From the NCBI GenBank assembly GCA_024235875.1, contig JACKLP010000001.1, positions 248,001 to 312,000 on the forward strand: DNA of 64,000 bases, written 5' to 3'. A model generated the notes under the pieces. The model searched no databases, had not been told where the DNA came from, and saw only the letters and a program-made list of their open reading frames with translations. This DNA is from Burkholderiaceae bacterium (GTDB lineage Bacteria > Pseudomonadota > Gammaproteobacteria > Burkholderiales > Burkholderiaceae_E). Positions 42,167-51,957 of this stretch are shown here, one piece after another; position 1 is the first letter of the stretch, and every line of letters starts with the position of its first letter. The position numbers were made by a program, and so were the translations under genes.

Positions 42167-44494
42167 TCAGGCCTGTGTATCCGGTCGGGGCAGCCGCAGG
42201 CTGGCGTCGCGAATGCGCGGCTCCAAGAGCCGACCCTTTCGAGCCCGGACACCCCGATAGGCTTCGAGCTGCCCGCCGGAGAACGCTCGCTCGAGCGCCT
42301 TTGCGCCGCGGCCGATACCGGCCACCACGACACCGTCGCGACCGAAGACGATCGCGGCCGATAGCGGCGACTTCGGCTCGACCCCCATCAGGATCACGCC
42401 GCGACCGCCATTCTTGAGCACCTTCATCTCGTCCAGCGCGAACACCAACACCCGCCCGTCCGAGGCCGCGCACAGGACCCGGTCCATGCCCGGCTCGAAA
42501 AGCGCGGGTCGAAGCGGCGTCTCGGCATCGCCCACCGAGAAGAAGCTCTTGCCCGAGCGCGTGCGTCCGATCAGGTCCTTCGCCTGGCAGATGAAGCCCA
42601 TGCCGCCGTCGGACGCCAGCATCACTCCGGTCTGCGCCGAGGTGGCGAAGGCATGATCGATCCGCGCGCCGGGCTCGAGCTCGAAGAATGTCGTCAGCGG
42701 CGCACCATCGCCCCGGGCCGAAGGCAGTTGCGATACCGGGATCGAATAGACCTTGCCATTGGTGGCGACCGCGTAGAGGTTGTCGGTCGTCATCGCCTCG
42801 AACGCACCGTAGAAGCCGTCGCCGGACTTGAAGCCGAACTGGCTCCAGTCGTGGCCGTGGCCCTGGCGGGCGCGCACCCAGCCCTTCTCGGAGACGATGA
42901 CCGTCACGGGTTCCTCGGGGACCCTGACCTCGACGACAGCACGCTCGGCCGCCTCGACCAGCGTACGCCGCTCGTCACCGTAGGTCTTTGCGTCGGCTTC
43001 CACTTCGCGGATCACCTGCCTGCGCATCGCGCTCGGACTCGCCAGCAGGGACTCGAGCTTCTTCTTCTCGTCGCGCAGGCCGGCGAGCTCCTTCTCGATG
43101 CGGATCGTTTCGAGTCGTGCCAGCTGTCGCAGCCTGATCTCGAGAATGTCCTCGGCCTGGCGATCCGAGAGCCCGAAGCGCGCGATCAGCGCCGGCTTGG
43201 GCTCGTCGGACTCGCGGATGATGCGGATGACCTCGTCGATGTGCAGCAGCACGAGCTGCCGTCCCTCGAGGATGTGGATGCGGTCGTCAACCTTGCCGAG
43301 CCGGAAGCGGCTGCGCCGGGTCACGGTATCGATCCGGAAGCTGCACCACTCGCGCAACACCTCGACCACGCCCTTCTGGCGCGGCCGCCCGTCGATGCCG
43401 ATCATGACGAGGTTGACACTGACGCTGGCCTCTAGGCTCGTGTGCGCGAGTAGCATCCGCACCATCGCGTCCCGATCGACACGCGAGGTCTTGGGCTCGA
43501 TGACCAGTCGCACCGCCGCGTCCTTGCCGGACTCGTCGCGGACCGCGTCGAGCAAGGCCAGCATCGCCTGCTTCAGGTTCTGTTGCTCCGGCGTGAGCGA
43601 TTTCTTGCCCGCACGCACCTTGGGATTCGAGATCTCCTCGATCTCCTCGAGCACTTTCTGAGAGGAGACGCCGTGCGGCAGCTCGTTGACCACGAGTTGC
43701 CACTGCCCGCGCGCCAGCTCCTCGAAATCGAAGCGTGCGCGCACCTTGATCGAGCCGCGGCCACCCGCGTAGATCTCCCGCAGGTCGCCCGTCGGCGTGA
43801 TCACCTGACCGCCGCCGGGAAAGTCCGGCGCCGGAAGCAAGGCCATCACCGAATCGATGTCGGCGTCGGGGTTCCGAAGGACCTCGATGGTCGCCGCCGC
43901 GACCTCGCGCAGGTTGTGCGGCGGAATCTCGGTGGCCATCCCCACCGCAATGCCCGACGCACCGTTGAGCAAGACCATCGGCAAGCGAGCCGGCAGCAAG
44001 GCCGGCTCGTTCGTGGAGCCATCATAGTTGGGCACGAAATCGACCGTACCGGAATCGATTTCCTCGAGCAGCAGTTCGGCGTAGCGTGTGAGCCGCGCCT
44101 CGGTGTAGCGCATCGCGGCAGCGCCGTCGCCATCGCGTGAGCCAAAGTTGCCCTGACCGTCGATGAGCGGATAGCGCAGCGTGAACGACTGCGCCATTCT
44201 CACGAGGGCATCGTAGGCCGCCGTGTCGCCATGCGGGTGATAGCGGCCCAGTACGTCACCGACGACCCGGGCCGACTTCACCGGCTTCGCGCTCGGGCCG
44301 AGCCCCATCTCGTGCATCGCGTAGAGGATCCGGCGCTGCACCGGCTTCTGTCCGTCGGCGACATCGGGAAGCGCTCGTCCCTTCACGACCGAAACCGCAT
44401 AGTCGAGGTAGGCGCGCTCGGCGTACTCGCCCAGCGTGATCGCGTCGTCGCCGGAGTCCGGGCCCGCGCCCGAGAAGAGATCGAGATTGTCCAT
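42167..44494 (-). CDS. parC: DNA topoisomerase IV subunit A (ParC)
   Basis: The 775-residue DNA-cleaving subunit of topoisomerase IV, which decatenates chromosomes. The catalytic Tyr130 lies in MRYTEARLT. The quinolone region reads HPHGDTAAYDA, so the position of E. coli Ser80 is Thr91 and that of Glu84 is Asp95, likely natural variants. The C-terminal beta-pinwheel domain is present. It lies 11 bp after parE, an operon typical of the group. Confidence 0.96.
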   Translation of the reverse strand: MDNLDLFSGAGPDSGDDAITLGEYAERAYLDYAVSVVKGRALPDVADGQKPVQRRILYAMHEMGLGPSAKPVKSARVVGDVLGRYHPHGDTAAYDALVRMAQSFTLRYPLIDGQGNFGSRDGDGAAAMRYTEARLTRYAELLLEEIDSGTVDFVPNYDGSTNEPALLPARLPMVLLNGASGIAVGMATEIPPHNLREVAAATIEVLRNPDADIDSVMALLPAPDFPGGGQVITPTGDLREIYAGGRGSIKVRARFDFEELARGQWQLVVNELPHGVSSQKVLEEIEEISNPKVRAGKKSLTPEQQNLKQAMLALLDAVRDESGKDAAVRLVIEPKTSRVDRDAMVRMLLAHTSLEASVSVNLVMIGIDGRPRQKGVVEVLREWCSFRIDTVTRRSRFRLGKVDDRIHILEGRQLVLLHIDEVIRIIRESDEPKPALIARFGLSDRQAEDILEIRLRQLARLETIRIEKELAGLRDEKKKLESLLASPSAMRRQVIREVEADAKTYGDERRTLVEAAERAVVEVRVPEEPVTVIVSEKGWVRARQGHGHDWSQFGFKSGDGFYGAFEAMTTDNLYAVATNGKVYSIPVSQLPSARGDGAPLTTFFELEPGARIDHAFATSAQTGVMLASDGGMGFICQAKDLIGRTRSGKSFFSVGDAETPLRPALFEPGMDRVLCAASDGRVLVFALDEMKVLKNGGRGVILMGVEPKSPLSAAIVFGRDGVVVAGIGRGAKALERAFSGGQLEAYRGVRARKGRLLEPRIRDASLRLPRPDTQA

Positions 44495-44505
44495 TCTTGC
44501 GTCGT

Positions 44506-46485
44506 TCAGATGTCGACAACGGCCTCGTTGCCGCGTTCCTCGAGCCATGCCCGCCGCGCGGCCGCCTCGCCCTTGCCCATCAGCATCGTGAACCGCTCGA
44601 CCGTGCGCCCGGCGTCGAGACCACCCAGCCCGATTGCTAGCAGCCGACGGGTATCGGGGTTCATCGTCGTCTCCCAGAGCTGCTCGGCGTTCATTTCACC
44701 CAGACCCTTGAAGCGCGAAATCGACCAGCTGCCCTCGCGCACGCCGTCCTTGCGTAGCTTGTCCTCGACATGGCGAAGCTCGCCCTCGTCGAGGCAATAG
44801 AGCTTGCGCACGGGGCGCTTTCCCTGAGCGGGTACGTCGACGCGAAAGAGCGGCGGTCGTGCCACGTGCACATGGCCGGCATCGATCAACGCCGGGAAAT
44901 GCCGGAAGAACAAGGTCAGCAGCAGCACCTGGATATGGGCTCCGTCGACGTCGGCATCCGAGAGGATGCAGATCTTCCCGTAGCGGAGATTGGAGAGATC
45001 CGGCGAGTCGCCGACCGCGTGCGGATCGACGCCGATCGCGACCGCGATGTCGTGGATCTCGTTGTTGGCGAACAGCCGGTCGCGCTCGGTTTCCCAGCTA
45101 TTGAGCACCTTGCCGCGCAGCGGCAAGATGGCCTGGAATTCCTTGTCGCGCCCCATCTTCGCCGAGCCACCTGCGGAATCGCCCTCGACGAGGAACAGTT
45201 CGTTACGGCTCGTGTCGGTGGACTCGCAGTCGGTCAGCTTGCCCGGAAGCACGGCTACGCCGGAACTCTTGCGCTTCTCGACCTTCTGGGCGGCCCGGCT
45301 GCGCGCCTGGGCCTGGCGTATCACCAGTTCGGCCAAGCGGCGACCGAGGTCGGGATGCTGGTTCAACCACAATTCGAGCTGCGGGCGCGCGAGCGACGAG
45401 ACCAGCCGGACGGCATCGCGCGAGTTCAGTCGCTCCTTGATCTGGCCCTGGAACTGTGGATCGAGCACCTTGGCGGACAGCACGAAGCTGGCCCGCGCAA
45501 AAACGTCCTCGGCGAGCAGCTTCACGCCCTTGGGCATCAGGCCATGGAGTTCGATGAAGCCGCGTACCGCGCCGAAGAGCCCTTCTCGAAGGCCCGACTC
45601 GTGCGTTCCGCCAGCCGAAGTGGGAATCAGGTTGACATAGGACTCGCGCAGCACGGAGCCCTCGTCTGTCCAGACCACCGCCCATTGCGCGCCCTCGCCG
45701 GCCGCGAAGGTCTCGTGGCCGGCGGCGACATATTGCTCTCCCTCGAACACCGGGATGACCGGCTCGGGCGCCCCTGCCGAAGCCAGGGACTCGGTCAGGT
45801 AGCCGCGAAGGCCCTCCTCGTAGCGCCACACCCGGTTGCGCCCCGCCTTCTCTTCGACGAGCGAAACCTTCAGGCCCGGTAGCAGCACCGCCTTGGAGCG
45901 CAGCAGCGTCACCAGTTCGCCGTGCGGCATCGCGAGCGAGTCGAAGTACTTGCCGTCGGGCCAGCATCGCACGCGGGTACCCGAGCGCTTCTCGCCCTTG
46001 GCCAAGGGGGTCGAAACCAGGCGTGCCGCGGGCGCGCCGTCCCGGAATCCGAGTTCGTGTCGCGCGCCATCACGCCACACCGTGACATCGAGACGACTCG
46101 ACAGGGCATTGGTCACCGACACGCCCACCCCGTGCAGTCCACCCGAAAAGCTGTAGGCTCCACCCGCCGCCTTGTCGAACTTGCCCCCGGCGTGCAGCCG
46201 CGTGAAGACGATCTCCACCACCGGCACCCGTTCTTCGGGGTGCGGCCCCACCGGAATGCCCCGACCGTCGTCCTCGACGGTGACGCTGCCATCGGCGTGG
46301 AGGCTCACCTCGATGTGGCGGCACGCACCGGCAAGGGCCTCGTCGGCCGCGTTGTCGATGACTTCCTGGACGATGTGGAGCGGATTCTCGGTCCGCGTGT
46401 ACATGCCCGGTCGCTGCTTGACCGGCTCGAGTCCCTTGAGGACCCGGATGGAGGATTCGCTGTAGTCGCTCTTCTTGGTCGCCAT
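44506..46485 (-). CDS. parE: DNA topoisomerase IV subunit B (ParE)
   Basis: The 659-residue ATPase subunit of topoisomerase IV. The GHKL ATPase motifs VIDNAADEALAG, DDGRGIPVG and GGLHGVGVSVTNALS are present, and the Toprim domain follows with EGDSAGG and DADVDGAHI. Length favours ParE over GyrB, and the parC neighbour confirms it. Confidence 0.96.
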   Translation of the reverse strand: MATKKSDYSESSIRVLKGLEPVKQRPGMYTRTENPLHIVQEVIDNAADEALAGACRHIEVSLHADGSVTVEDDGRGIPVGPHPEERVPVVEIVFTRLHAGGKFDKAAGGAYSFSGGLHGVGVSVTNALSSRLDVTVWRDGARHELGFRDGAPAARLVSTPLAKGEKRSGTRVRCWPDGKYFDSLAMPHGELVTLLRSKAVLLPGLKVSLVEEKAGRNRVWRYEEGLRGYLTESLASAGAPEPVIPVFEGEQYVAAGHETFAAGEGAQWAVVWTDEGSVLRESYVNLIPTSAGGTHESGLREGLFGAVRGFIELHGLMPKGVKLLAEDVFARASFVLSAKVLDPQFQGQIKERLNSRDAVRLVSSLARPQLELWLNQHPDLGRRLAELVIRQAQARSRAAQKVEKRKSSGVAVLPGKLTDCESTDTSRNELFLVEGDSAGGSAKMGRDKEFQAILPLRGKVLNSWETERDRLFANNEIHDIAVAIGVDPHAVGDSPDLSNLRYGKICILSDADVDGAHIQVLLLTLFFRHFPALIDAGHVHVARPPLFRVDVPAQGKRPVRKLYCLDEGELRHVEDKLRKDGVREGSWSISRFKGLGEMNAEQLWETTMNPDTRRLLAIGLGGLDAGRTVERFTMLMGKGEAAARRAWLEERGNEAVVDI

Positions 46486-46677
46486 GGTTTCTTGGGGGCG
46501 ATGCGTCCGCGACGGCGGCGGACGCTGCGGCCAGCGGGGGATGCCGACCGGAAGCGAAGGATTCTAGACCGAATCGACCCCGTGGCCCGCACAGGCGCGG
46601 AAGCGGACCCGCGCGGCTGCGCGGCATCCCCGGCCAAAGGCGGGCTCGGGTATATTTTCCGCTCCGAGGAGACCCCC

Positions 46678-47478
46678 ATGTACCCGTTCAGCTATCAGCG
46701 AGCCGATACCCTGTCGGCCACCGTCGCCGCGCTTGCCGCGGACCCGGATGCCAAGGCGATCGCCGGCGGCATGACCCTGATTCCGTCCATGAAGCACCGC
46801 CTCGCCGCGCCCGGTCGACTCATCGACATCACCCGGCTGGCCGAGTTGCAGGGCATCGACGCCGAAGACGGCTGGCTTCGGATCGGCGCGGCGACCCGTC
46901 ATCGCGATGTCGCCAGCGAGACCGTGGCAGCGCACATCCCTGCGCTGGCCCGGCTCGCCCACACGATCGGCGACCCGCAGGTGAGAGCCCGCGGCACGCT
47001 CGGCGGTTCGGTCGCCAACGCCGATCCGGCGGCGGACTACCCGGCCGCGCTCCTGGCGTTGGCAGCGATCGTGGTCACCGACCGGCGCGAGATCACTGCC
47101 GACGACTTCTTCGTCGACATGTTCACGACCGCGCTCGAGCCCGATGAACTCATCCGATCGATCCGGTTTCGCATTCCCCGGCGGGCCGCCTATGCCAAGT
47201 TCCATCATCCGGCCTCCGGATACGCGATGACCGGTGTGTGCGTCGCCGAGCTCGATGGCGCAGTGCGGGTCGGCGTCACCGGCGCGGCCCCCGTTCCGTT
47301 CCGTTGGCAGGCGGCCGAGGAAGCGCTCTCGCCCACGCCGACGAGCGCAGGCCTCGAGGGCCTGAGCTACCCGCCCGATGGCCTGAATGCGGACATGCAT
47401 GCGCCGGCCGAGTACCGGGCCCACCTGGTCGCGGTCATGACGCGACGCGCGCTCGGCGCGATGGAGAACGATCAATGA
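46678..47478 (+). CDS. Molybdenum hydroxylase FAD subunit (CoxM-like)
   Basis: A 266-residue FAD-binding subunit of a xanthine-dehydrogenase-family enzyme. The FAD motifs IAGGMTLIPSMKH (about residues 28-40) and TIGDPQVRARGTLGGSVANA are both present. GAGGAG lies 7 bp before the ATG, and a TATATT box at 46651 may be its -10. The stop overlaps the next gene (ATGA). It passes electrons from the iron-sulfur subunit onward, in the cytoplasm. The enzyme's substrate is unknown. Confidence 0.9.
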   Translation: MYPFSYQRADTLSATVAALAADPDAKAIAGGMTLIPSMKHRLAAPGRLIDITRLAELQGIDAEDGWLRIGAATRHRDVASETVAAHIPALARLAHTIGDPQVRARGTLGGSVANADPAADYPAALLALAAIVVTDRREITADDFFVDMFTTALEPDELIRSIRFRIPRRAAYAKFHHPASGYAMTGVCVAELDGAVRVGVTGAAPVPFRWQAAEEALSPTPTSAGLEGLSYPPDGLNADMHAPAEYRAHLVAVMTRRALGAMENDQ

Positions 47479-47942
47479 GCAAAGTGAACTTCACGGTCAA
47501 CGGCCAGGCACGCACGCTGGAAATCGAGGACCGCACCCTGCTGGTCGACGCGCTGCGCGAGCAACTCGGCCTGACCGGCACGCACGTGGGATGCGACACC
47601 AGCCAGTGCGGTTGCTGCACGGTCCACTTGGACGGAGAGGCGGTCAAGTCGTGCACGATGCTGGCGATCCAGGCCGACGGCGCCGATATCCGCACCATCG
47701 AGGGGCTGGCGGGTAGCAACGGATTGCACCCGGTACAGGAAGCGTTCTCGGCTTGCCACGGCCTGCAATGCGGCTTTTGCACGCCGGGGATGATCATGGC
47801 GACCGTCGACTTGTTGAAGCGCCACCCCGAGCCGACCGATGCGCAGATCCGGGAGGGTCTGGCGGGGAATCTCTGCCGATGCACCGGCTACGTGAACATC
47901 GAAGCGGCCGTGCGACGTGCGGCCGCGGCCATGCGCGCCTAA
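47475..47942 (+). CDS. Molybdenum hydroxylase [2Fe-2S] subunit (CoxS-like)
   Basis: A 155-residue subunit carrying two [2Fe-2S] clusters. The plant-ferredoxin-type cluster uses Cys40, Cys45, Cys48 and Cys60 (CDTSQCGCC); the second uses Cys99, Cys102, Cys134 and Cys136 (CGFC and CRC). It is translationally coupled to the FAD subunit gene and lies 20 bp before the catalytic subunit gene. Confidence 0.95.
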   Translation: MSKVNFTVNGQARTLEIEDRTLLVDALREQLGLTGTHVGCDTSQCGCCTVHLDGEAVKSCTMLAIQADGADIRTIEGLAGSNGLHPVQEAFSACHGLQCGFCTPGMIMATVDLLKRHPEPTDAQIREGLAGNLCRCTGYVNIEAAVRRAAAAMRA

Positions 47943-47962
47943 GCGACAGGAGCATTGGAGCG

Positions 47963-50272
47963 ATGACAACGACTTTCTCTCGCCACGAAGATCGCCGGCT
48001 GGTCACTGGCGCCGGTCATTTCACAGCCGACTGGAACCTGCCCGACCAACTGCATGCGGCGATCGTTCGTTCGGACCGCGCCCATGCGCGTATCGTCGGA
48101 CTCGATCTGCAGGCCGCGCGCGACGCGGATGGCGTGGTCGCCGTGCTGACCGCCGACGACGTCGCACAGGCCGGCTTCGCTGCCCTGCCCTCCGGTGGTC
48201 CGCTCAAGGGCGTGGGCGACCAGCCTCAGCACAAGGCACCGATGCCGCTGCTGGCCACCGACCGGGTTCGCTTCGTCGGTCAGCCGGTCGCGATGGTCGT
48301 CGCCGAGACGGCCACCGCGGCACGGGATGCTGCCGAGTTGGTCGCCATCGACTATGAGGAGCTGCCGGCTGTCGTCGGCGTCGAGGCGGCCCTCGCGGCG
48401 GGTGCGCCCCTACTGCATGAAAATGCCCCCGGCAATCTGTCGGTCGAGTTCGAACGTGGTGATCGCGCCGCCGTCGATGCGGCGTTCGCCAATGCCGCGA
48501 TGACCTCGACGATCCGGATCGCGAGCCAACGTCTTGCCGGCGCCCCGATGGAGCTACGCGCCTGTCTCGCCCATCACGACCCGGCATCGAACCGAACGAG
48601 GATCTACACGCCCACGCAGGGCATCCTCGGCATGCGCGCCAGCCTAACCGCGGTCACCAACTGGCCCGACGGCGAGATCGAGGTCATCGCGCAAGACGTC
48701 GGTGGCTCCTTTGGTTTGCGCGGCGGAACCTATTCCGAGCAGCCGCTGTGCATGCTGGCGGCGCGCAAGCTCGGTCGCCCCGTCAAGTGGCAGGCGAGTC
48801 GCTCGGAGCTGTTCATCGGCGAGTTCCATGGCCGCGCGCTGACCCTGACCGGCTCGGTCGCGATGGACGCCGACGGCAACTTCCTCGCGTTCCGGTTCGA
48901 GGACGAGGCCGACCTGGGCGCCTACACCTGCTACTGGGGCTCGTTCATCGGCACCAACAACCTGTCGGTGACGATGGGTGGGGTCTATCGGGTCCCGGCG
49001 CTCTACATGCATTCACGGCTGGCGTTCACCAATACCGTCCCGGTGTCGGCCTACCGGGGTGCTGGACGACCGGACATCGCGTTCGCGATCGAACGCATGG
49101 TCGACCATGCCGCCGCCGAGCATGGGCTGGATCCAGCCGAGCTCAGGCGGCGGAACTTCGTTCCGCCAGACGCCTTCCCCTACCGTACAGCAAACGGAAC
49201 AGTCTATGACTGCGGTGACTTCGAAGGCGTGATGGACAAGGCGCTCGCGTTGTCCGGCTACGCCGGCTTCCCGGCACGCCGCCAGGCTTCGGAAGCCGCG
49301 GGACGGCTGCGCGGCATCGGCTTCGGCTGCTACCTCGAGGCATCAGGCGCCGGCGGCGCACCCAAGGACGAGGTCTCCTGCCGTTTCGGTGCCGATGGAC
49401 GGCTGACCCTGTTCGGCGTCACCGGCCCGTCCGGACAGGGTCACGAGACCTCGTTCGCGCAGATCGTCGCGGGTGGCCTGGGCATCGACATGGATTCGAT
49501 CGACTATCGGGCCAGCGATCCGGCCCTCTCGCTCGTGGGCAATGGCACCGGTGGCTCGCGCTCGCTCTACGGCGCCGGCTCGGCGTTCAAGAATCTCGTC
49601 GAGCAGATCATCGAGACGGCTCGGCCACACGCGGCGACGATGCTGGGGGCGGATGGGGCGCTCGAGTTCAGCGGGGGGGCGTTCAGGAACGCCAACGGTT
49701 CGATCGCCCTGCTGGAGCTGGCACGCAAGCTCGCGCCGAGCGGCGAGGATGCGCATCCGCTCGACTGCTCGGCCCACTCGATCTCGGGCTCGACCTTTCC
49801 GAACGGCTGCCATGTCGCGGAGCTCGAGATCGACCCCGAGACCGGCGAGACCCGTATCGAGGCCTATGTATCGGTCGATGACCTGGGCAACATCATCTCT
49901 CCCACCCTGGTGTGGGGACAGGTGCACGGCGGCGTCGTTCAGGGAGCCGGCCAGGCCTTCACGGAACAGATCGTCTACGACCCCGACTCGGGGCAGTTGC
50001 TCTCGGGCAGCTTCATGGACTACGCGATGCCGCGTGCCGGTATCCTGCCGCAGGTCCGAACGGACACGCATCCGGTCCCGACGAGCCTGAACGCGCTCGG
50101 TTCCAAGGGGGTTGGCGAATCCGGCTGCTCCGGCTCGCTTCCGGCGATCTCGAACGCGATGATGGATGCGCTCAGAACAGTGGGCGTGGGGCCGATCGAC
50201 ATGCCCTACACCCCGGCCCGGGTCTGGGCGGCGCTGCGCGGCGGTCGCGCCGGAGCGGGCGAGACGCGATGA
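47963..50272 (+). CDS. Molybdenum hydroxylase catalytic subunit, form II CoxL-like
   Basis: A 769-residue molybdopterin-binding subunit. The cofactor motif QDVGGSFGLRGG is present, and the conserved active-site Glu719 lies in GVGESG. The substrate-loop motif is AYRGAGR (from Tyr363-364), the form II signature; form I CO dehydrogenases have AYxCSFR with an essential Cys. It is therefore not an ordinary CO dehydrogenase. AGGAG lies 10 bp before the ATG. Its stop overlaps the carboxyltransferase start (ATGA). The substrate is unknown, possibly an aromatic or heterocyclic CoA ester or aldehyde. Confidence 0.92.
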   Translation: MTTTFSRHEDRRLVTGAGHFTADWNLPDQLHAAIVRSDRAHARIVGLDLQAARDADGVVAVLTADDVAQAGFAALPSGGPLKGVGDQPQHKAPMPLLATDRVRFVGQPVAMVVAETATAARDAAELVAIDYEELPAVVGVEAALAAGAPLLHENAPGNLSVEFERGDRAAVDAAFANAAMTSTIRIASQRLAGAPMELRACLAHHDPASNRTRIYTPTQGILGMRASLTAVTNWPDGEIEVIAQDVGGSFGLRGGTYSEQPLCMLAARKLGRPVKWQASRSELFIGEFHGRALTLTGSVAMDADGNFLAFRFEDEADLGAYTCYWGSFIGTNNLSVTMGGVYRVPALYMHSRLAFTNTVPVSAYRGAGRPDIAFAIERMVDHAAAEHGLDPAELRRRNFVPPDAFPYRTANGTVYDCGDFEGVMDKALALSGYAGFPARRQASEAAGRLRGIGFGCYLEASGAGGAPKDEVSCRFGADGRLTLFGVTGPSGQGHETSFAQIVAGGLGIDMDSIDYRASDPALSLVGNGTGGSRSLYGAGSAFKNLVEQIIETARPHAATMLGADGALEFSGGAFRNANGSIALLELARKLAPSGEDAHPLDCSAHSISGSTFPNGCHVAELEIDPETGETRIEAYVSVDDLGNIISPTLVWGQVHGGVVQGAGQAFTEQIVYDPDSGQLLSGSFMDYAMPRAGILPQVRTDTHPVPTSLNALGSKGVGESGCSGSLPAISNAMMDALRTVGVGPIDMPYTPARVWAALRGGRAGAGETR

Positions 50273-51834
50273 GCAAGGACTGGCAACCCGAACTCGACGA
50301 ACTGCGCGCGCGCGAGTCGATGGCCGCCGAGATGGGCGGCGCCGACAAGGTCGCGCGCCAGCATGCGGGCGGTCGGCTCACCGTCCGTGAACGCATCGAC
50401 CGGCTGGTCGATGCCGGCTCTTTCCACGAAGTCGGTGCACTGGCTGGCCGCGGCGAATACGATGCCGACGGTCGGCTGGTCGGCTTCATGCCGGCCAATT
50501 GCGTGACCGGGCGCGCACGGATCGACGGCCGGCCGGTCATCGTCAGCGGCGATGATTTCACCGTACGTGGCGGCTCCGCCGATGCAACGAACCCCGAGAA
50601 GGCCCGATTCCCCGAGCAGGCGGCGCACGCCTTCCGGGTACCGGTGATCCGGCTGGTCGAAGGATCGGGCGGCGGGGGCTCGGTCAAGACGATCGAAACC
50701 AAGGGTCATGCCAACTTGCCGGGCGGACGCTTCGGCGGCGTTGCCTATCACCTGAACAACGACAATCTCGGGACCGTGCCCTGCGTGGGGCTCGCGCTGG
50801 GGTCGGTCGCCGGCCTGGGCGCCGCGCGGATCGCGGCCACGCACTTCTCGGTGATGGTCAAGGAGAAGTCGGCCATGTTCGTGGCCGGCCCACCCGTGGT
50901 CAAGGGGATCGGCGAGGATCTCGACAAGCAGGCGCTCGGTGGCTGGCAGGTGCAGCTAGCGGCCGGTGGTGTCGACAACGCGGTCGACACCGAGGACGAG
51001 GCCTTCGAGGCAGCGCGTCGATTCCTGTCCTACCTGCCCTCCTCGATCGACGAACTGGCGCCACGCCAACCCACCGGCGATCCGCCGGATCGGCGTGACG
51101 AGGCCTTGTTCAGCATCGTGCCTCGCGATCCGCGCCGGGTCTACAAGATGCGCAAGATCATCGACGGCGTGGTCGATCGCGGCAGCTTCTTCGAGATCGC
51201 ACCGCAGTTCGGCAAGTCGATCATCACCGGCCTCGCCCGGCTCGATGGCTGGCCGGTGATGCTGATGGCCAGCGATCCGTACGTCTATGGTGGCGCGTGG
51301 ACCGCAGACGCCTGCCAGAAAGTCGTCCGCATGGTCGATCTCGCGCAGACCTTCCATCTGCCCATCGTCTATCTGTGCGACTGCCCTGGATTCCAGATCG
51401 GCCTGCAGGCCGAGAAGAACGCCACGATTCGGCATGGCGTACGGGCGATGTCCGCGATCCATCAGACCACGGTGCCCTGGTGCACGATCCTGGTGCGCAG
51501 CGTGTTCGGCGTCGCCGGCGCGGCCCATGCGCCATCGGGCCGGCACACCACGCGTTACGCCTGGTTGTCCGGGCGCTGGGGCTCGCTGCCGCTGGAAGGC
51601 GGGACCGAGGCGGCCTACCGGGCCGAGATCGAGGCCGCGGAGGACCCGACGGCGAAACTTGCCGAGATCAATGCGCGCCTGAACCAGCTTCGCTCGCCCT
51701 ACCGGACCGCCGAGACATTTGCAATCGAGGAAATGATCGACCCGCGCGATACGCGGCGGCTGTTGTGCGAGTTCGCCGAGATGGCCGCCCCCGTTCGCGG
51801 CACCGGCCCATCGCGGATGTGGCTTAGACCCTGA
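50269..51834 (+). CDS. Biotin-dependent carboxyltransferase (acyl-CoA carboxylase beta)
   Basis: A 521-residue carboxyltransferase of the propionyl/methylcrotonyl-CoA carboxylase beta family. It has the two crotonase-like halves: GSGGGGSVKT with GRFGGVAYH in the first, and GVAGAAHAPSGRH in the second. Such proteins need a biotin carboxylase/carrier subunit, but none is encoded in the window. It is translationally coupled to the Mo hydroxylase, which suggests sequential steps on the same substrate. Exact substrate unknown. Confidence 0.88.
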   Translation: MSKDWQPELDELRARESMAAEMGGADKVARQHAGGRLTVRERIDRLVDAGSFHEVGALAGRGEYDADGRLVGFMPANCVTGRARIDGRPVIVSGDDFTVRGGSADATNPEKARFPEQAAHAFRVPVIRLVEGSGGGGSVKTIETKGHANLPGGRFGGVAYHLNNDNLGTVPCVGLALGSVAGLGAARIAATHFSVMVKEKSAMFVAGPPVVKGIGEDLDKQALGGWQVQLAAGGVDNAVDTEDEAFEAARRFLSYLPSSIDELAPRQPTGDPPDRRDEALFSIVPRDPRRVYKMRKIIDGVVDRGSFFEIAPQFGKSIITGLARLDGWPVMLMASDPYVYGGAWTADACQKVVRMVDLAQTFHLPIVYLCDCPGFQIGLQAEKNATIRHGVRAMSAIHQTTVPWCTILVRSVFGVAGAAHAPSGRHTTRYAWLSGRWGSLPLEGGTEAAYRAEIEAAEDPTAKLAEINARLNQLRSPYRTAETFAIEEMIDPRDTRRLLCEFAEMAAPVRGTGPSRMWLRP

Positions 51835-51957
51835 ATGCATGCGGCGACGCCCGCCACCCGGTGGCCCTGCTGACTATACTTGCGCCTGACGCCACGAACA
51901 TGAAGAGGCGGGCGGCCGCTCGCGAGCCGGATCGCCTCCAATCGAGGAAACTTCCCG

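Noticed and set aside
47963..50272. Form I aerobic CO dehydrogenase
   Set aside because: The active-site loop is AYRGAGR rather than AYxCSFR, so the Cys that binds copper in CO dehydrogenase is absent.
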